Notes: a model not told the origin generated them from the letters alone. A stretch of 64,000 nucleotides of DNA from an uncultured Parafilimonas sp. (GCA_903882935.1 CAIRZB010000022.1:17094-81093), one strand, 5' to 3'; numbered from the stretch's first letter, positions 50,666-60,428 are shown. Numbers and translations are program-made.

Positions 50666-52648
50666 ATGCTCATTCCAAAAATTTCGTTCAGCGTAATAGG
50701 GCTTATTATTTCAATAGCTGTTTTTAGCCAGGCAGGCCCGGCCGCTGGCGCACGCAGCAAATTTGACCCGCAAAAGGTATTTGCGCCACTTTCGTACACA
50801 GGTTATGGCTCGGCTTTCCGTTCTGCCAAAGGCTCGCCGGCCGCCAACTACTGGCAAAACCGCGCGGATTATGTGATTAATGCAGAGCTTGACACTGTTA
50901 GTAAACAAATTACCGGCGCGGAAACCATACACTATACCAACAACAGCCCAGACTCCCTGCAGTCGCTTTGGTTACAGTTGGACGAAAACACCTACACCAT
51001 TGATGCGCGGTCTCAGTACTTTATAACGGGGGCTAGTGCCAAGTTTACCTCAGGCTATATTTTTAATGCCGCCACGGTTGAACAAAACGGCAAGATGGTG
51101 CCGGCTGATTGCATTGTGGCCGATACCCGTTTGCAAATACGGCTTAAAAGTGCGCTTAAAGGCAACGGCGGCAAAATAACCATTGCGTTGCAATACAACT
51201 ATACCATACCCGGCGATTTTGGCGGCAGAACGGATTATGTGGACACTAAAAATGGTAAAATTTACGAGATAGCCCAGTGGTACCCCAGGATGTGCGTGTA
51301 TGATGACTTGGCCGGATGGAATACCTTGCCTTATTTGGGCAGCGGCGAGTTTTTTTGTGAATATGGCGATTATGACTATTCCGTTACGGTGCCGGCCGAC
51401 ATGATTGTTGTTGGCAGTGGCGAACTGCAAAACCCCAAGGAGGTTTTAACCACTAAGCAGCTTGCGAGGCTTGAACATGCCCGCAATACCGACACCACCA
51501 TTATGATACGCACGGCTGAGGAGGTAACTGATGCTACCAGCCGCCCAGCGGGCAAAGCCAAATTAACTTGGCATTTTAAAATGGCTAACACGCGCGATGT
51601 TGCTTTTGGTGCCTCAAAAGCCTATGTGTGGGATGCGGCCAGGGTTAACCTGCCGGGCAAAAAAAAGTGCCTTGCCATGTCGGCCTACCCGGTAGAAAGT
51701 GTGGGTGACACTGCTTGGAACAGGGCTACGGAATACCTTAAAAAATCCATTGAGTATTTTTCAACCACATGGTTCCCTTACCCTTACCCGGTGGCCGTTA
51801 ACGAGGCCGGTATTGCAGGCGGCATGGAGTACCCCGGTATTGTATTTGACGGTATAACAGATAAAGGGAAAGACTTGTTTTGGATAACCTGCCACGAAAT
51901 TGGGCACAACTGGTTTCCCATGATTGTTGGATCAAACGAACGTAGCTATGCTTGGATGGACGAGGGCTTTAACACCTTTATTGACGTGTATGCGTCAGAA
52001 AAAATTAACGAAGGGGAATTTGACCCCAAGCGCGATGGGGAATATGCCCCCGGCGGCGGTAACCCAGCCGACGAAATAGTGCCATTGTTGAATGACTCAC
52101 TCGCCCCTTCGATGATGATGCGCGCAGATGCCATACCAGAAAAATATAGGCACCCGATGTCGTATTTTAAACCGGCTTTTGGCCTAGTAATGTTGCGTGA
52201 AAATATATTAGGCAAAAAACGGTTTGACTATGCTTTTAAACAATATATAAGCACATGGGCCTACAAGCACCCCAGCCCTTACGACTTTTTTAACACCATG
52301 AACAACGAAGCGGGTGAAGACTTATCTTGGTTTTGGCGCGAATGGTTTTTTAACAACTGGCCGCTTGACATTGCTGTGGTGGACTTGAAATACCGTAACA
52401 ACGACCCAACCCAAGGTGCTTTGCTAACCGTGGCCAACTTGGAGAAAATGGCCATGCCTTTTACCATAAGGGTAGTGTTGGATGACGGTACGCAACTTAG
52501 GATGGACGTGCCCGTTGAAACATGGTTGCAAGGCAGTGTGCAAACCATACCGCTGGTTGGTAGAAGGCCTATAACCACCATTATACTTGACCCAGCTAAA
52601 AAACTACCAGACAATAACCGGCAAAATAACATTTGGAAGAGTAAATAA
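50666..52648 (+). CDS. M1 family zinc metallopeptidase
   Basis: A 660-residue exported aminopeptidase-like enzyme. Signal peptide residues 1-21 ([14 protein letters not shown]). An N-terminal beta domain (residues 60-300) is followed by the catalytic domain with the M1 exopeptidase-type loop GGMEYPG, the zinc motif HEIGHNW near residue 410, and the third ligand Glu in [10 protein letters not shown] 18 residues later. The M1 catalytic Tyr should lie further on, in the region of [11 protein letters not shown] long Bacteroidota-type M1 without the full C-terminal arch. It stands alone. Confidence 0.9.
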   Translation: MLIPKISFSVIGLIISIAVFSQAGPAAGARSKFDPQKVFAPLSYTGYGSAFRSAKGSPAANYWQNRADYVINAELDTVSKQITGAETIHYTNNSPDSLQSLWLQLDENTYTIDARSQYFITGASAKFTSGYIFNAATVEQNGKMVPADCIVADTRLQIRLKSALKGNGGKITIALQYNYTIPGDFGGRTDYVDTKNGKIYEIAQWYPRMCVYDDLAGWNTLPYLGSGEFFCEYGDYDYSVTVPADMIVVGSGELQNPKEVLTTKQLARLEHARNTDTTIMIRTAEEVTDATSRPAGKAKLTWHFKMANTRDVAFGASKAYVWDAARVNLPGKKKCLAMSAYPVESVGDTAWNRATEYLKKSIEYFSTTWFPYPYPVAVNEAGIAGGMEYPGIVFDGITDKGKDLFWITCHEIGHNWFPMIVGSNERSYAWMDEGFNTFIDVYASEKINEGEFDPKRDGEYAPGGGNPADEIVPLLNDSLAPSMMMRADAIPEKYRHPMSYFKPAFGLVMLRENILGKKRFDYAFKQYISTWAYKHPSPYDFFNTMNNEAGEDLSWFWREWFFNNWPLDIAVVDLKYRNNDPTQGALLTVANLEKMAMPFTIRVVLDDGTQLRMDVPVETWLQGSVQTIPLVGRRPITTIILDPAKKLPDNNRQNNIWKSK

Positions 52649-52887
52649 TTAGGGCAAAGTATTGTATTATACCATGTAACCGCAATACATAACGCTACAA
52701 ACCCACTGATGGGGGTTGATTTTACAGGCTGTTTTGCACCTGTATCGTCAACCCCCTTTTATTCCACCAATGGTAGGGCTTGTTTTTACCGAGGCGCCCC
52801 AATTTGAAATGCCTTATAGAACGCCGTTACACTTTGTGTGCCTTTAAGCCAAGCCCCAAGGCCGAATATTTATTATCTTCGCCGCCT

Positions 52888-53886
52888 ATGCAAAAAGAGA
52901 AAGTATTAAGCGGCATAAGGCCTACCGGGTTTGTACACTTGGGCAATTATTTTGGGGCCATACGTAACTGGGTAAAAATGCAGGATGAGTATGATTGTTA
53001 CTATTGCGTGGTTGACTGGCATAGCTTAACCACCCACCCCGACACACACGAATTGAAACACAACGTACACCGGTTATTGGCCGAGTTGATTGCTAGCGGT
53101 ATTGACCCCGACAAATGTGTGCTGTATATACAAAGCGATGTACCCGAAATTGCAGAACTATACTTTTATTTAAACACGGTGGCCTATATAGGTGAACTGG
53201 AAAAAACAGTAACTTTTAAAGAAAAGGCCCGCCAGCAACCAGATAATGTTAATGCAGGCTTGTTTACCTACCCGGTTTTGCAAGCGGCAGACATATTAAT
53301 ACACCGCGCGGTAAACGTACCTGTAGGTAAAGACCAAGAGCAGCACATTGAAATGACCCGCACTTTTGCTGACAGGTTTAACCACCGGTACGGTGAGGTG
53401 TTCCCCTCGCCCAAGGCATTTAACTATTATGGTGCCGAGCTGATAAAGATTATGAGCCTTGACGGGGTTGGCAAGATGAGCAAGAGCGTTAACCAGATGA
53501 ACACACTTTATTTGGCAGACACAGATGAACAGATCCGCAAAAAGATAATGAAGGCGAAGACCGACAGCGGGCCTACGGAACCGAATTCAGTAATGCCCGA
53601 CTACATTGAAAACCTTTTTACGCTGCTGCGCTTGGTGAGCGCGCAGGAAACCATTGAAAAATTTGAGGCTGATTTTAATAACTGCGTAATACGGTACGGC
53701 GATGTTAAAAAGCAATTGGCGGAAGACATGGTACGGTTTATGGCACCCATACGGGAGCGTGCGTTGGCAATACAGGACGACAAGGAATATTTGGCTAAGG
53801 TAATTGCCACAGGCCGGGAAAAAGCCCGTGCCAGTGCCAGCGAAACCTTAGCAATTGTACGTAACGCCATGGGGGTAAACTATTAG
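52888..53886 (+). CDS. trpS: tryptophanyl-tRNA synthetase
   Basis: A class I aminoacyl-tRNA synthetase, 332 residues from the ATG at 52888. The HIGH-type motif is VHLGNYFGA, the KMSKS motif is GKMSKS, and the tryptophan site stretch GIRPTGFVHLGN opens the protein. Other family text: TYPVLQAADILIHRA and VPVGKDQEQHIEM. The frame is open 36 codons upstream but with unrelated sequence. A TATCTTCG sequence, one base from the promoter consensus, ends six bases before the ATG. Confidence 0.95.
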   Translation: MQKEKVLSGIRPTGFVHLGNYFGAIRNWVKMQDEYDCYYCVVDWHSLTTHPDTHELKHNVHRLLAELIASGIDPDKCVLYIQSDVPEIAELYFYLNTVAYIGELEKTVTFKEKARQQPDNVNAGLFTYPVLQAADILIHRAVNVPVGKDQEQHIEMTRTFADRFNHRYGEVFPSPKAFNYYGAELIKIMSLDGVGKMSKSVNQMNTLYLADTDEQIRKKIMKAKTDSGPTEPNSVMPDYIENLFTLLRLVSAQETIEKFEADFNNCVIRYGDVKKQLAEDMVRFMAPIRERALAIQDDKEYLAKVIATGREKARASASETLAIVRNAMGVNY

Positions 53887-54243
53887 CGTGTTGGGTAATG
53901 CAGAATTTTTTTACCGCCATCTATTTTTTGGTATAAACTATATTATCTTCAACATTGTAAGCCGGTAGGTTGTTTTTCCTTTTTTCTTAATGTTAGTACA
54001 TGTGGCCAATTTGCAGGTAGGCCACATTGCTAATTTTAGGTGTTTGATCATTTGGTTTTTTGCTAAACCAGAAGGCACGCTATAGGCTGTGGCTTAGGGT
54101 GTTGAAAAAAATTAGCAAATGGCCGATGAGCTTGTATGGCTTAAAATGTCGTTTTCTTCCCACGACCCCTTAACATTTTCTTCATAGCTGTTTTGTACCG
54201 TTAGTTTGGTATTTTATGCATAATTTGGCATTTAACAACTCGT
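53887..54243. other. intergenic stretch with one perfect hairpin
   Basis: 357 bp. ATGTGGCC (54000-54007) pairs with GGCCACAT (54020-54027), without T-run; perhaps a weak terminator of trpS or a protein-binding site. No coding frame was seen. Confidence 0.45.
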
Positions 54244-54879
54244 ATGTCTAAAATAGTAAAACCTAAGCATTTGGCAGTGGCCGGCAACATTGGCGCGGGC
54301 AAAACCACGTTAACCGAACTGTTGAGCAAGCATTATAAGTGGATTCCCCAGTTTGAGGATGTGGACCATAACCCCTACCTGATGGATTTTTACGACGACA
54401 TGCCCCGCTGGAGTTTTAACCTGCAGATATACTTTTTAAACAGCCGCCTTAACCAGTTGCTGGAAATACAACGCGGCACCGAAACCGTTATACAAGACCG
54501 CACCATTTACGAGGATGCACACATATTTGCGCCTAACCTGCACGACATGGGGTTGATGAGCAAACGCGACTACGACAATTATTTTGAGTTTTTCCAAACG
54601 CTTAAAACAATGGTGCAGCCGCCCGACTTGATTATTTACCTTAAAGCCTCCGTGCCAACGCTGGTGGGCCAGATACAGAAGCGCGGCCGCGAATACGAGG
54701 AGAATATACGGCTGGACTATCTAAAAAAGCTAAACGAGCTGTATAACCGCTGGATTGACGGCTATAAAGAGGGCAAGGTGCTGGTGATTGACGTAGACAA
54801 AAACAATTTTGCCGAACGTGAGGAAGACTTGGGTGAAATCATTAGAAAAATAGACAGCATGTTGTTTGGGTTGTTTTAG
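54244..54879 (+). CDS. deoxynucleoside kinase
   Basis: A 211-residue cytoplasmic kinase of the dCK/dGK family, phosphorylating deoxynucleosides for salvage. The P-loop is GNIGAGKTTL near residue 17, the DR(S/T) catalytic motif is QDRTIYEDAHIF, and the lid-like Arg stretch is KRGREYEENI. VIDVDKNNFAE near the end is typical of bacterial members. Which base is preferred is not readable. It is followed 44 bp later by the DUF6934 gene, which may be independent. Confidence 0.9.
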   Translation: MSKIVKPKHLAVAGNIGAGKTTLTELLSKHYKWIPQFEDVDHNPYLMDFYDDMPRWSFNLQIYFLNSRLNQLLEIQRGTETVIQDRTIYEDAHIFAPNLHDMGLMSKRDYDNYFEFFQTLKTMVQPPDLIIYLKASVPTLVGQIQKRGREYEENIRLDYLKKLNELYNRWIDGYKEGKVLVIDVDKNNFAEREEDLGEIIRKIDSMLFGLF

Positions 54880-54923
54880 GGATGCGTGCTAAAAATAGGG
54901 AAAAATAAATAGTGTAATCAGCC

Positions 54924-55367
54924 ATGAATGTAGAACACTATAAGCTTTACCAAGATGTTGAATTCCTGCATTTTGAATTTTTTAGTGAGGGGCCAAACGG
55001 AAAAATTAGAAAAATTATACAGTATCAAGAATTTTCGCCAGGATCGCAAATATATAACCTTGGGTTTGGCGACTGGAATAATAAGAGGCATGATGTGGAT
55101 GATACAGTAGTTACAAACAATAAGGACACTCAGAAAGTGCTTGCAACAGTTGCCAAATCAGTAGAAGAATTTATGCGTTTGCGGCCGAAAGCAACAATTT
55201 TTGCGCAGGGTAGTACCCCTGCTAGGACAAGACTATATCAAATGAGCGTCGCGATGTTTTTTGAGGAAATTAGCGAGCATTTTCTTATATTGGGACTAAA
55301 AGACAAAGAATGGTTGCAATTTGTTAAAGGTGTAACTTATGACGCGTTCTTATTACGAAAAAAGTAA
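54924..55367 (+). CDS. DUF6934 family protein (module gene 1)
   Basis: A 147-residue protein resembling DUF6934, a family of short proteins in Bacteroidota. It shows FLHFEFFSEGPNGKIRKIIQ (20 residues), then YNLGFGDWNN, NNKDTQKVLATVAKSVEEF and the hallmark FAQGSTPARTRLYQM. No catalytic residues are known. A 52-codon gene follows 25 bp downstream, and such pairs are frequent in the phylum, which recalls a toxin-antitoxin-like arrangement. AT-rich codons and the flanking non-coding stretch suggest an acquired module. Confidence 0.72.
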   Translation: MNVEHYKLYQDVEFLHFEFFSEGPNGKIRKIIQYQEFSPGSQIYNLGFGDWNNKRHDVDDTVVTNNKDTQKVLATVAKSVEEFMRLRPKATIFAQGSTPARTRLYQMSVAMFFEEISEHFLILGLKDKEWLQFVKGVTYDAFLLRKK

Positions 55368-55392
55368 CTTTGAAATAAAGAGTTGAAAAAAG

Positions 55393-55551
55393 ATGGCAGT
55401 TTTAAAAGAAAAAAAAGCGACAAAAAGGTCGGACGTACCCGAGGAAAGGTTTTTGCAATATGCAGATGCCCCTTTTTTTAAAAAGAAAATGGCTAAGGCG
55501 AGAAAGACGCTGAAGGAAAATCCAATCCCTGAAAATTTTTTACCAAAATAA
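55393..55551 (+). CDS. 52-residue basic protein next to DUF6934 (module gene 2)
   Basis: A short gene of 52 codons. The protein is highly basic: MAVLKEKKATKRSDVPEERF (20 residues), then ADAPFFKKKMAKARKTL and the end PIPENFLPK. It begins 25 bp after the DUF6934 stop. Its size, charge and position suggest a partner protein; no family is recognised. Short length limits confidence in its reality. Confidence 0.55.
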   Translation: MAVLKEKKATKRSDVPEERFLQYADAPFFKKKMAKARKTLKENPIPENFLPK

Positions 55552-55932
55552 ATTTTGTTGTTAACTCCTTATTCGGAAATGCCTGCATGGAACTTGAACT
55601 GAAAAAGAGGCATATCACTGAAAAGAAGCCTGTTTTCGTTCAAATAGCAAATGCAGTGCATTAATTTACGCCAGATGAAAAGCCCTTTATAATTTACCGG
55701 CTGAACCTACAAAAGAGCAAAGCAGAGCGAGATGCAATGAGAAAAAAGCAAGCGTTATTATGGGTTTTCATAAAAGCATCCTTCTCGAATAGCCTGACAT
55801 TTGTTATATAATCCTGTTTTTTACTACCAAAACTTTGTACAAATCCTACACTATCCAAAGCAGTAAAAACGCACTTAATTAATTTTAAATCTTTATTTTT
55901 TTACCGTTGAAGCGGAAAGAATTGATACGAAC
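55552..55932. other. intergenic stretch after the DUF6934 module
   Basis: 381 bp, AT-rich. A 25-codon frame at about 55587-55664 (MELELKKRHITEKKPVFVQI, 20 residues) is the only codon-like stretch and is too short to call. It might be a decayed remnant of another small basic protein. Confidence 0.4.
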
Positions 55933-56817
55933 ATGAAGATTGCCTTAATTACCTATAGCGGCAAGCCAGCATACACTGCCGCTAACAATTTTAATGAGAT
56001 TACTGATGTATTGCCATTTTTACAAAACAAGGGCCTTGATATACACGCCGAAATATGGGATGACCCCGCCGTTGATTGGCAGCGCTACGATGTTGCATTG
56101 CTTAAAACCCCCTGGGACTACCACCGCAAGTTTGCGCTATTTAACCAGTGGCTTAATAAGCTGCAAGCCCTTGGCATACAACTGCTGAACGATTACCCAA
56201 CCGTACGCTGGAATTTTGATAAGCACTATTTACAGCAAGTGGCAGATGCAGGGCTTGCCATCATACCGACAGTGTTTATGAACCGTGGCTGGGCCGGCCA
56301 ACTTGAAACTGTGTTTGGCCAATTGGGTTGCGATAAAATTATTGTAAAACCCTGTATTAGCGGCGGCTCAAACAACACATTTGTTATTGACAGCAATTAT
56401 ATCCCCGCACAATACGAGGAAATAGCAAAACTGGCTACAACGGTAGACCTTGTTGCCCAGCCATTTTTGGAAGAGATTAAACAAGGAGAATGGTCGTTTA
56501 TATTTTTTAACGGCCTGTACAGCCATACGATCCTCAAAAAGCCCAAAGCAGGCGATTTCAGGGTGCAGCAGGCTTTTGGCGGCACTATTGAGTCTGTTAC
56601 CCCCAATGGCGACCTTATTGCCCAAGCTGGCCGATATGTTACACAATTCGGCCGAAACACCCTGTATGCCCGGGTTGACGGTGTTATGGTAGATGGCACA
56701 TTTAAACTAATGGAACTTGAATTGATTGAGCCGTTTTTGTATCTTTCATACCACGAGGCGGCTATGGAAAATTATTGCCAAGCAATTGTAAGTAAGCTGG
56801 AGGAGATGGGGGGATAG
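55933..56817 (+). CDS. ATP-grasp ligase-like protein
   Basis: A 294-residue ATP-grasp protein of the glutathione-synthetase/RimK-like kind, expected to join a carboxylate and an amine with ATP. Visible are KIALITYSG at the start, KTPWDYHRK, IIVKPCISGGSNNTFV (ATP-binding Lys and Gly loop), WSFIFFNGLYSHTILKKPKAG (in part) and VDGVMVDGTFKLMELELIEP with the metal-binding Glu pair. Its substrates are unknown; related enzymes work in cycloserine-like and peptide biosynthesis. It stands alone. Confidence 0.8.
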   Translation: MKIALITYSGKPAYTAANNFNEITDVLPFLQNKGLDIHAEIWDDPAVDWQRYDVALLKTPWDYHRKFALFNQWLNKLQALGIQLLNDYPTVRWNFDKHYLQQVADAGLAIIPTVFMNRGWAGQLETVFGQLGCDKIIVKPCISGGSNNTFVIDSNYIPAQYEEIAKLATTVDLVAQPFLEEIKQGEWSFIFFNGLYSHTILKKPKAGDFRVQQAFGGTIESVTPNGDLIAQAGRYVTQFGRNTLYARVDGVMVDGTFKLMELELIEPFLYLSYHEAAMENYCQAIVSKLEEMGG

Positions 56818-56867
56818 GAGCATTGTGCTTTCGCCGCTATCCATAGCCTGTAGCTACGGATAGCGGA

Positions 56868-57197
56868 ATGACCAAAGCAGCCAACAATACATGGCTTAAA
56901 TATTTTATGATGTGGAGAATAGCATTTGATATTTTGTTTGGTAGTATTTTTATTGTTAATGCTTATTGTATGATAAAATCGCTGCCATTACTATTTGACT
57001 TAAGCAGTGTAGTTAGAATTAAAAAATACAATCTTCACAGAATAAGTAAAAGAAGACTGCGCATTGCTTACGAAAACACAAGCGATGAACAGTTAAAAAA
57101 GAAAATAGCACAGTTGTTATTTTATATGTCGTTATCAAGCAAAGTAACCTGGTATGGCACTGGGGTTGCAATACTTATCCTAATATTTCATAAATAG
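56868..57197 (+). CDS. small membrane protein of unknown function
   Basis: A 109-residue protein with an N-terminal hydrophobic helix (IAFDILFGSIFIVNAYCMI), a basic amphipathic middle (IKKYNLHRISKRRLRIAY), and a C-terminal helix (VTWYGTGVAILILIF). AT-rich. No family recognised. Confidence 0.5.
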   Translation: MTKAANNTWLKYFMMWRIAFDILFGSIFIVNAYCMIKSLPLLFDLSSVVRIKKYNLHRISKRRLRIAYENTSDEQLKKKIAQLLFYMSLSSKVTWYGTGVAILILIFHK

Positions 57198-57252
57198 GGT
57201 TTTATAGCTGCCAGACGCAATGGAGCAGCAGCCCTTTAAATACTGGCACTAT

Positions 57253-57885
57253 CTATATTATTTGCGCTGCAAGTGCGGGCAGGTAAGTGGTAAACCATAC
57301 TGGCAACACCTCCCGGGCAATTGAGTTTACCAATCCCCCATTTTGGTAAGTAGCAATTACAATATGTTCCAGCTCAGAGGTGTCTATTATTTGAACCGAA
57401 TTAAACATGGTGTAATATTTATTCAGCTTTTCCATATTGCCATAAAAATTATGGTTGACTTCCTCCCTTCTTACAAAATGGCCGCCTTCATTATTTGCAC
57501 GGTCGTACACCCTCAACATAGAAAGTTCTGTATCCCTCAGCCCAAGAAAAACAAGGTGAATATCAAAACCCGCTTCTTTAAACTTACGTGGTACACTCCA
57601 GGTTTCTTCGTTGGTAAAATGTCCTTCGTAGGCAAAGTTTGTTTTGTTTTGAAGGTGTTCATTGCGCAGTGCCTCCCATACATTGTACAAATGTTCGTGG
57701 GCAATATTCCTGGCTTCTTTAAATGCCCGCATCCCACTTTTATACAATTCCTTCTTTTTATCTTCAACAAGCTTGTCGCCATTAAAAACTTCGCATTGTT
57801 GCTGGATATGTTTAGGCAGGAAAACAGGGCCGACAGAAGATTTACCCGCACCATTAGAACCCGTAATGATATGCAGTTCTGGCAT
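57253..57885 (-). CDS. zeta-toxin-like P-loop kinase
   Basis: A 210-residue P-loop protein of the COG4185/zeta-like type, where the best known members phosphorylate UDP-GlcNAc-type sugars as toxins. Walker A is GSNGAGKSS at residues 9-17; VFNGDKLVED follows as the substrate Asp region, then NFAYEGHFTN and HLVFLGLRDTELSMLRV with the Arg-rich lid (RRE). It begins 2 bp after the stop of a small gene that may be its antitoxin. Several COG4185 proteins occur without known toxicity, so the toxin role is inferred. Confidence 0.75.
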   Translation of the reverse strand: MPELHIITGSNGAGKSSVGPVFLPKHIQQQCEVFNGDKLVEDKKKELYKSGMRAFKEARNIAHEHLYNVWEALRNEHLQNKTNFAYEGHFTNEETWSVPRKFKEAGFDIHLVFLGLRDTELSMLRVYDRANNEGGHFVRREEVNHNFYGNMEKLNKYYTMFNSVQIIDTSELEHIVIATYQNGGLVNSIAREVLPVWFTTYLPALAAQII

Positions 57886-57887
57886 GT

Positions 57888-58148
57888 TTAACCGAGGTGG
57901 TATTGAAGGCGGATGCTGGTGGCGGTTTCTTTAGAAATCTCCTTTACAACAACAAACCCATTAGCGGAGGAAGATAGTTTAACAACAACCATTCTGCCAT
58001 CTGGATACTCAAGATATGATTCATCCTGCGGAAGTTGCTTAGAATTAATCATAAAAGGAATACCCCTGGCAAATTTTTGCTTCCTTAATTGTTTAACGGC
58101 CGCAGTACCCGCCTGTTGTATTGCTTTAATAGATTTTAACCCTGCCAT
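57888..58148 (-). CDS. small putative partner of the zeta-like kinase
   Basis: An 86-residue protein. Its ATG at 58148 (MAGLKSIKAIQQAGTAAVKQL) leads an N-terminal helix, followed by a beta-rich part (DGRMVVVKLSSSANGFVVVK) ending in RLQYHLG. It does not look like the known epsilon antitoxin, and no family is recognised. Position two bases before the kinase start implies translational coupling, so an antitoxin role is plausible by context only. Confidence 0.6.
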   Translation of the reverse strand: MAGLKSIKAIQQAGTAAVKQLRKQKFARGIPFMINSKQLPQDESYLEYPDGRMVVVKLSSSANGFVVVKEISKETATSIRLQYHLG

Positions 58149-58260
58149 GTTATAAAGGTACAAAAATATTTCTTTAAAAAAAGCACTCCGGCTAATAGTA
58201 GCCTGCGTCTAAGAATAACCGGGGTAAAAAACTAAATTTACGAATTAACCAAATTCCGGT

Positions 58261-58899
58261 TTATTGGTAAAGGCGGTGAAATGCACATTCTTTTTCCAGC
58301 ATGGCTAATATAGCTGCCATATTCTTTGAGCCGGGGTCATTTTTGGCCATTATTTCGGGACTCCAATAAGTGTAAAACCTATATTTTTTTGCGGTGGCAA
58401 CTTCAACAAAGTAAATAACGCCATCAGCACCCCAGTTATTTCCTCGCAAGGTGGAAATATCCAAATCCAGCAGCTTGTTTAAAAAAATAGGCCACCCGCT
58501 TTTAGGCATTAGGTTTACAACCGAATAAGGAAGTGCTTTTGCACCAAAAAAACCGTAATCGTTAACATTGTAAAAAGAGAAACGTTGGCATGAATATCTC
58601 TGAGCGGCAAGTTTTACTAATATTAGCTGGGTGGTTTTTGCCGAATAATCGCACCAAATACGAATTTGCAGCGAATCGTATCCATTTTCCAGGTCATCCA
58701 GGTTATAGATTTTTGCCGCCCGTTGTACTGGTTTAAACATAAATGAAGGCTTACCGTGTGAGGTAGTTTGAATATCCTTAACTACTTTACCAGCCTGCGC
58801 TTTTTTACTTTTGGGTAAACCATTAGTGCCTGCCTGCTGGCTACTGCACATACAAACAAACAAAAAGTTTGCCATTAGAACGAATAGTGCCTTCTTCAT
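58261..58899 (-). CDS. exported protein of unknown function
   Basis: A 212-residue protein from Met at 58899. The signal peptide is KKALFVLMANFLFVCMCSS; the mature part begins QQAGTNGLPKSKK and has a beta-rich pattern (YDSLQIRIWCDYSAKTTQLI, 20 residues). No family recognised. Start is preferred over one 17 codons upstream because the signal peptide follows it. Confidence 0.6.
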   Translation of the reverse strand: MKKALFVLMANFLFVCMCSSQQAGTNGLPKSKKAQAGKVVKDIQTTSHGKPSFMFKPVQRAAKIYNLDDLENGYDSLQIRIWCDYSAKTTQLILVKLAAQRYSCQRFSFYNVNDYGFFGAKALPYSVVNLMPKSGWPIFLNKLLDLDISTLRGNNWGADGVIYFVEVATAKKYRFYTYWSPEIMAKNDPGSKNMAAILAMLEKECAFHRLYQ

Positions 58900-59114
58900 T
58901 GTTGCGTTGGTTTTAGGGAGTGTTTGAAGCTTGAATATACGAATAAACATACTGGTTTAAAATAGTTGCTGCAACAGCACATATTTCTACCCCGCTTTAA
59001 GAAAAGCCGCCATGAAAACCGAACCCCACAACCGAGCGTGGCAACAGCCGATGCCATAGAAAACAAAAGCTCGCCTCCAAAAAAATGCACTACTGCCTTT
59101 ACCGGCACGCAAAA

Positions 59115-59148
59115 GGCGTAACCGCTTTCAAAAAAAAGTTGTTACGCC
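59115..59148 (-). terminator. terminator-like hairpin after the GCS2 ligase gene
   Basis: GGCGTAAC (59115-59122) pairs with GTTACGCC (59141-59148); read on the minus strand a TTTT follows. It lies 27 bp after the ligase stop. Confidence 0.45.
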
Positions 59149-59174
59149 TTTCGCAAATAGTATGGCAATCCCCC

Positions 59175-60281
59175 CTAAACCAAAAACTGGCTGTGTACGT
59201 ATTTAACCACTTCATCCAAGCTGGCAGTTTTGTCGTATACGGCTAACTGCCTGTCGGCACCGGTGCCTTGCTCGAGGATTTTGTGTACTAGGTTAATGGC
59301 ATGGCGGCTGCCAAGCTGGTCAACCACATCATCCACAAAATCAAGCAGCTCGTATATCAATACACGCGTGTTCACCTCTGCTTCCTTGCCAAAATCAATC
59401 AGGCTGCCGTCAATGCCGTAACGGCCCGCCCGCCATTTGTTTTCATTAATCAACGTGCGGTGGTACATAATGTAGTTCATGTTCTTGCTGCGAAGTTTGT
59501 ACAACTTGGCGCAAATGGCCTGAAAGAGGGCTGCAATGGCAATGGTTTCCTCAATGGTCATCGGCACGTCGCATATCCTAAACTCAACGGTGTTGAAGAA
59601 CGGGTGCACCCGCAGGTCCCACCATATTTTTTTGGCGTTATCTATACAGTTGGTTTTTATCAGCAGGTTAACATAGTTGTCGTAGGCTTCAATGCTCTCA
59701 AAAAAATCGGGTATGCCCGTGCGCGGAAATTTGTCGAATACCTTCGTCCTAAAGCTCTTATACCCCGTTTTACGCGCCTCCCAAAAAGGGCTGTTGGTGC
59801 TAAGGGCGTATACGTGCGGCAAAAAGTAGCGGGCGGAGTTGGCAATGTGCACCGCCATCTTCCTATCTTCCATGCCAACATGCACGTGCAGGCCAAAAAT
59901 AAGGTTGCTGCGCGCGGCTTCCTGCAATTCGTTTACAATTTGGTTGTAGCGTACATGGTCGGTAATCAACTGGCTTTGCCAGTGGCTAAAAGGGTGTGTG
60001 CCGCTGGCCGCTACCCAAAGGCCCAAGTCGCCCGCTATATTGCTGATAACATTGCGCAGGGTTGAAACATCTTTGTATGCCTCGTCAATATTCTGGCAAA
60101 TATCCGTGCCCACTTCCACTACGGCCTGGTGCATTTCGGCCTTTACTTTATCCTTTAAAACCTTGTGCCCCTCGGTAACAATTTTTTGTTCGTGGCTCGT
60201 CAGCTCGCGGGTTTGTGGGTCAAGCACCATGTACTCTTCTTCCACACCAAGTGTAAAATGTTTGTAGCTGAGGTTTGACAT
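59175..60281 (-). CDS. GCS2 family carboxylate-amine ligase (YbdK type)
   Basis: A 368-residue enzyme of the glutamate-cysteine ligase 2 family; its E. coli relative YbdK has weak glutamate-cysteine ligase activity. The family opening is FTLGVEEEYMVLDPQTREL, with the metal-binding EEE. Other motifs: GTDICQNIDEA, ASGTHPFSHW, FGLHVHVGMED, and WDLRVHPFFNTVEFRICDVP (20 residues). An ATP-grasp gene follows upstream on the same strand 147 bp away and an esterase is divergent from that, suggesting that this family makes an amino-acid conjugate other than gamma-glutamylcysteine. Confidence 0.87.
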   Translation of the reverse strand: MSNLSYKHFTLGVEEEYMVLDPQTRELTSHEQKIVTEGHKVLKDKVKAEMHQAVVEVGTDICQNIDEAYKDVSTLRNVISNIAGDLGLWVAASGTHPFSHWQSQLITDHVRYNQIVNELQEAARSNLIFGLHVHVGMEDRKMAVHIANSARYFLPHVYALSTNSPFWEARKTGYKSFRTKVFDKFPRTGIPDFFESIEAYDNYVNLLIKTNCIDNAKKIWWDLRVHPFFNTVEFRICDVPMTIEETIAIAALFQAICAKLYKLRSKNMNYIMYHRTLINENKWRAGRYGIDGSLIDFGKEAEVNTRVLIYELLDFVDDVVDQLGSRHAINLVHKILEQGTGADRQLAVYDKTASLDEVVKYVHSQFLV

Positions 60282-60286
60282 AAATA

Positions 60287-60321
60287 AGTTTACAGTTTGT
60301 AGTTTACAGTTTATAGTTCGC
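60287..60321. repeat. heptanucleotide array upstream of the GCS2 ligase gene (5 units)
   Basis: Five exact 7-bp units of AGTTnnn: AGTTTAC, AGTTTGT, AGTTTAC, AGTTTAT, AGTTCGC, then AG. It begins six bases upstream of the minus-strand ligase ATG (60281), so it lies in the place of a leader or promoter. Confidence 0.75.
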
Positions 60322-60428
60322 AGCTTTGGTCACCTACCATATAGGAAGTCTTCGCCCATCTCAATGTTTTTTCAACTTTCACCTTGCTCCTGAACGTTCA
60401 CCCGCAAGTCCCTTTAGGGATTTAGGGT

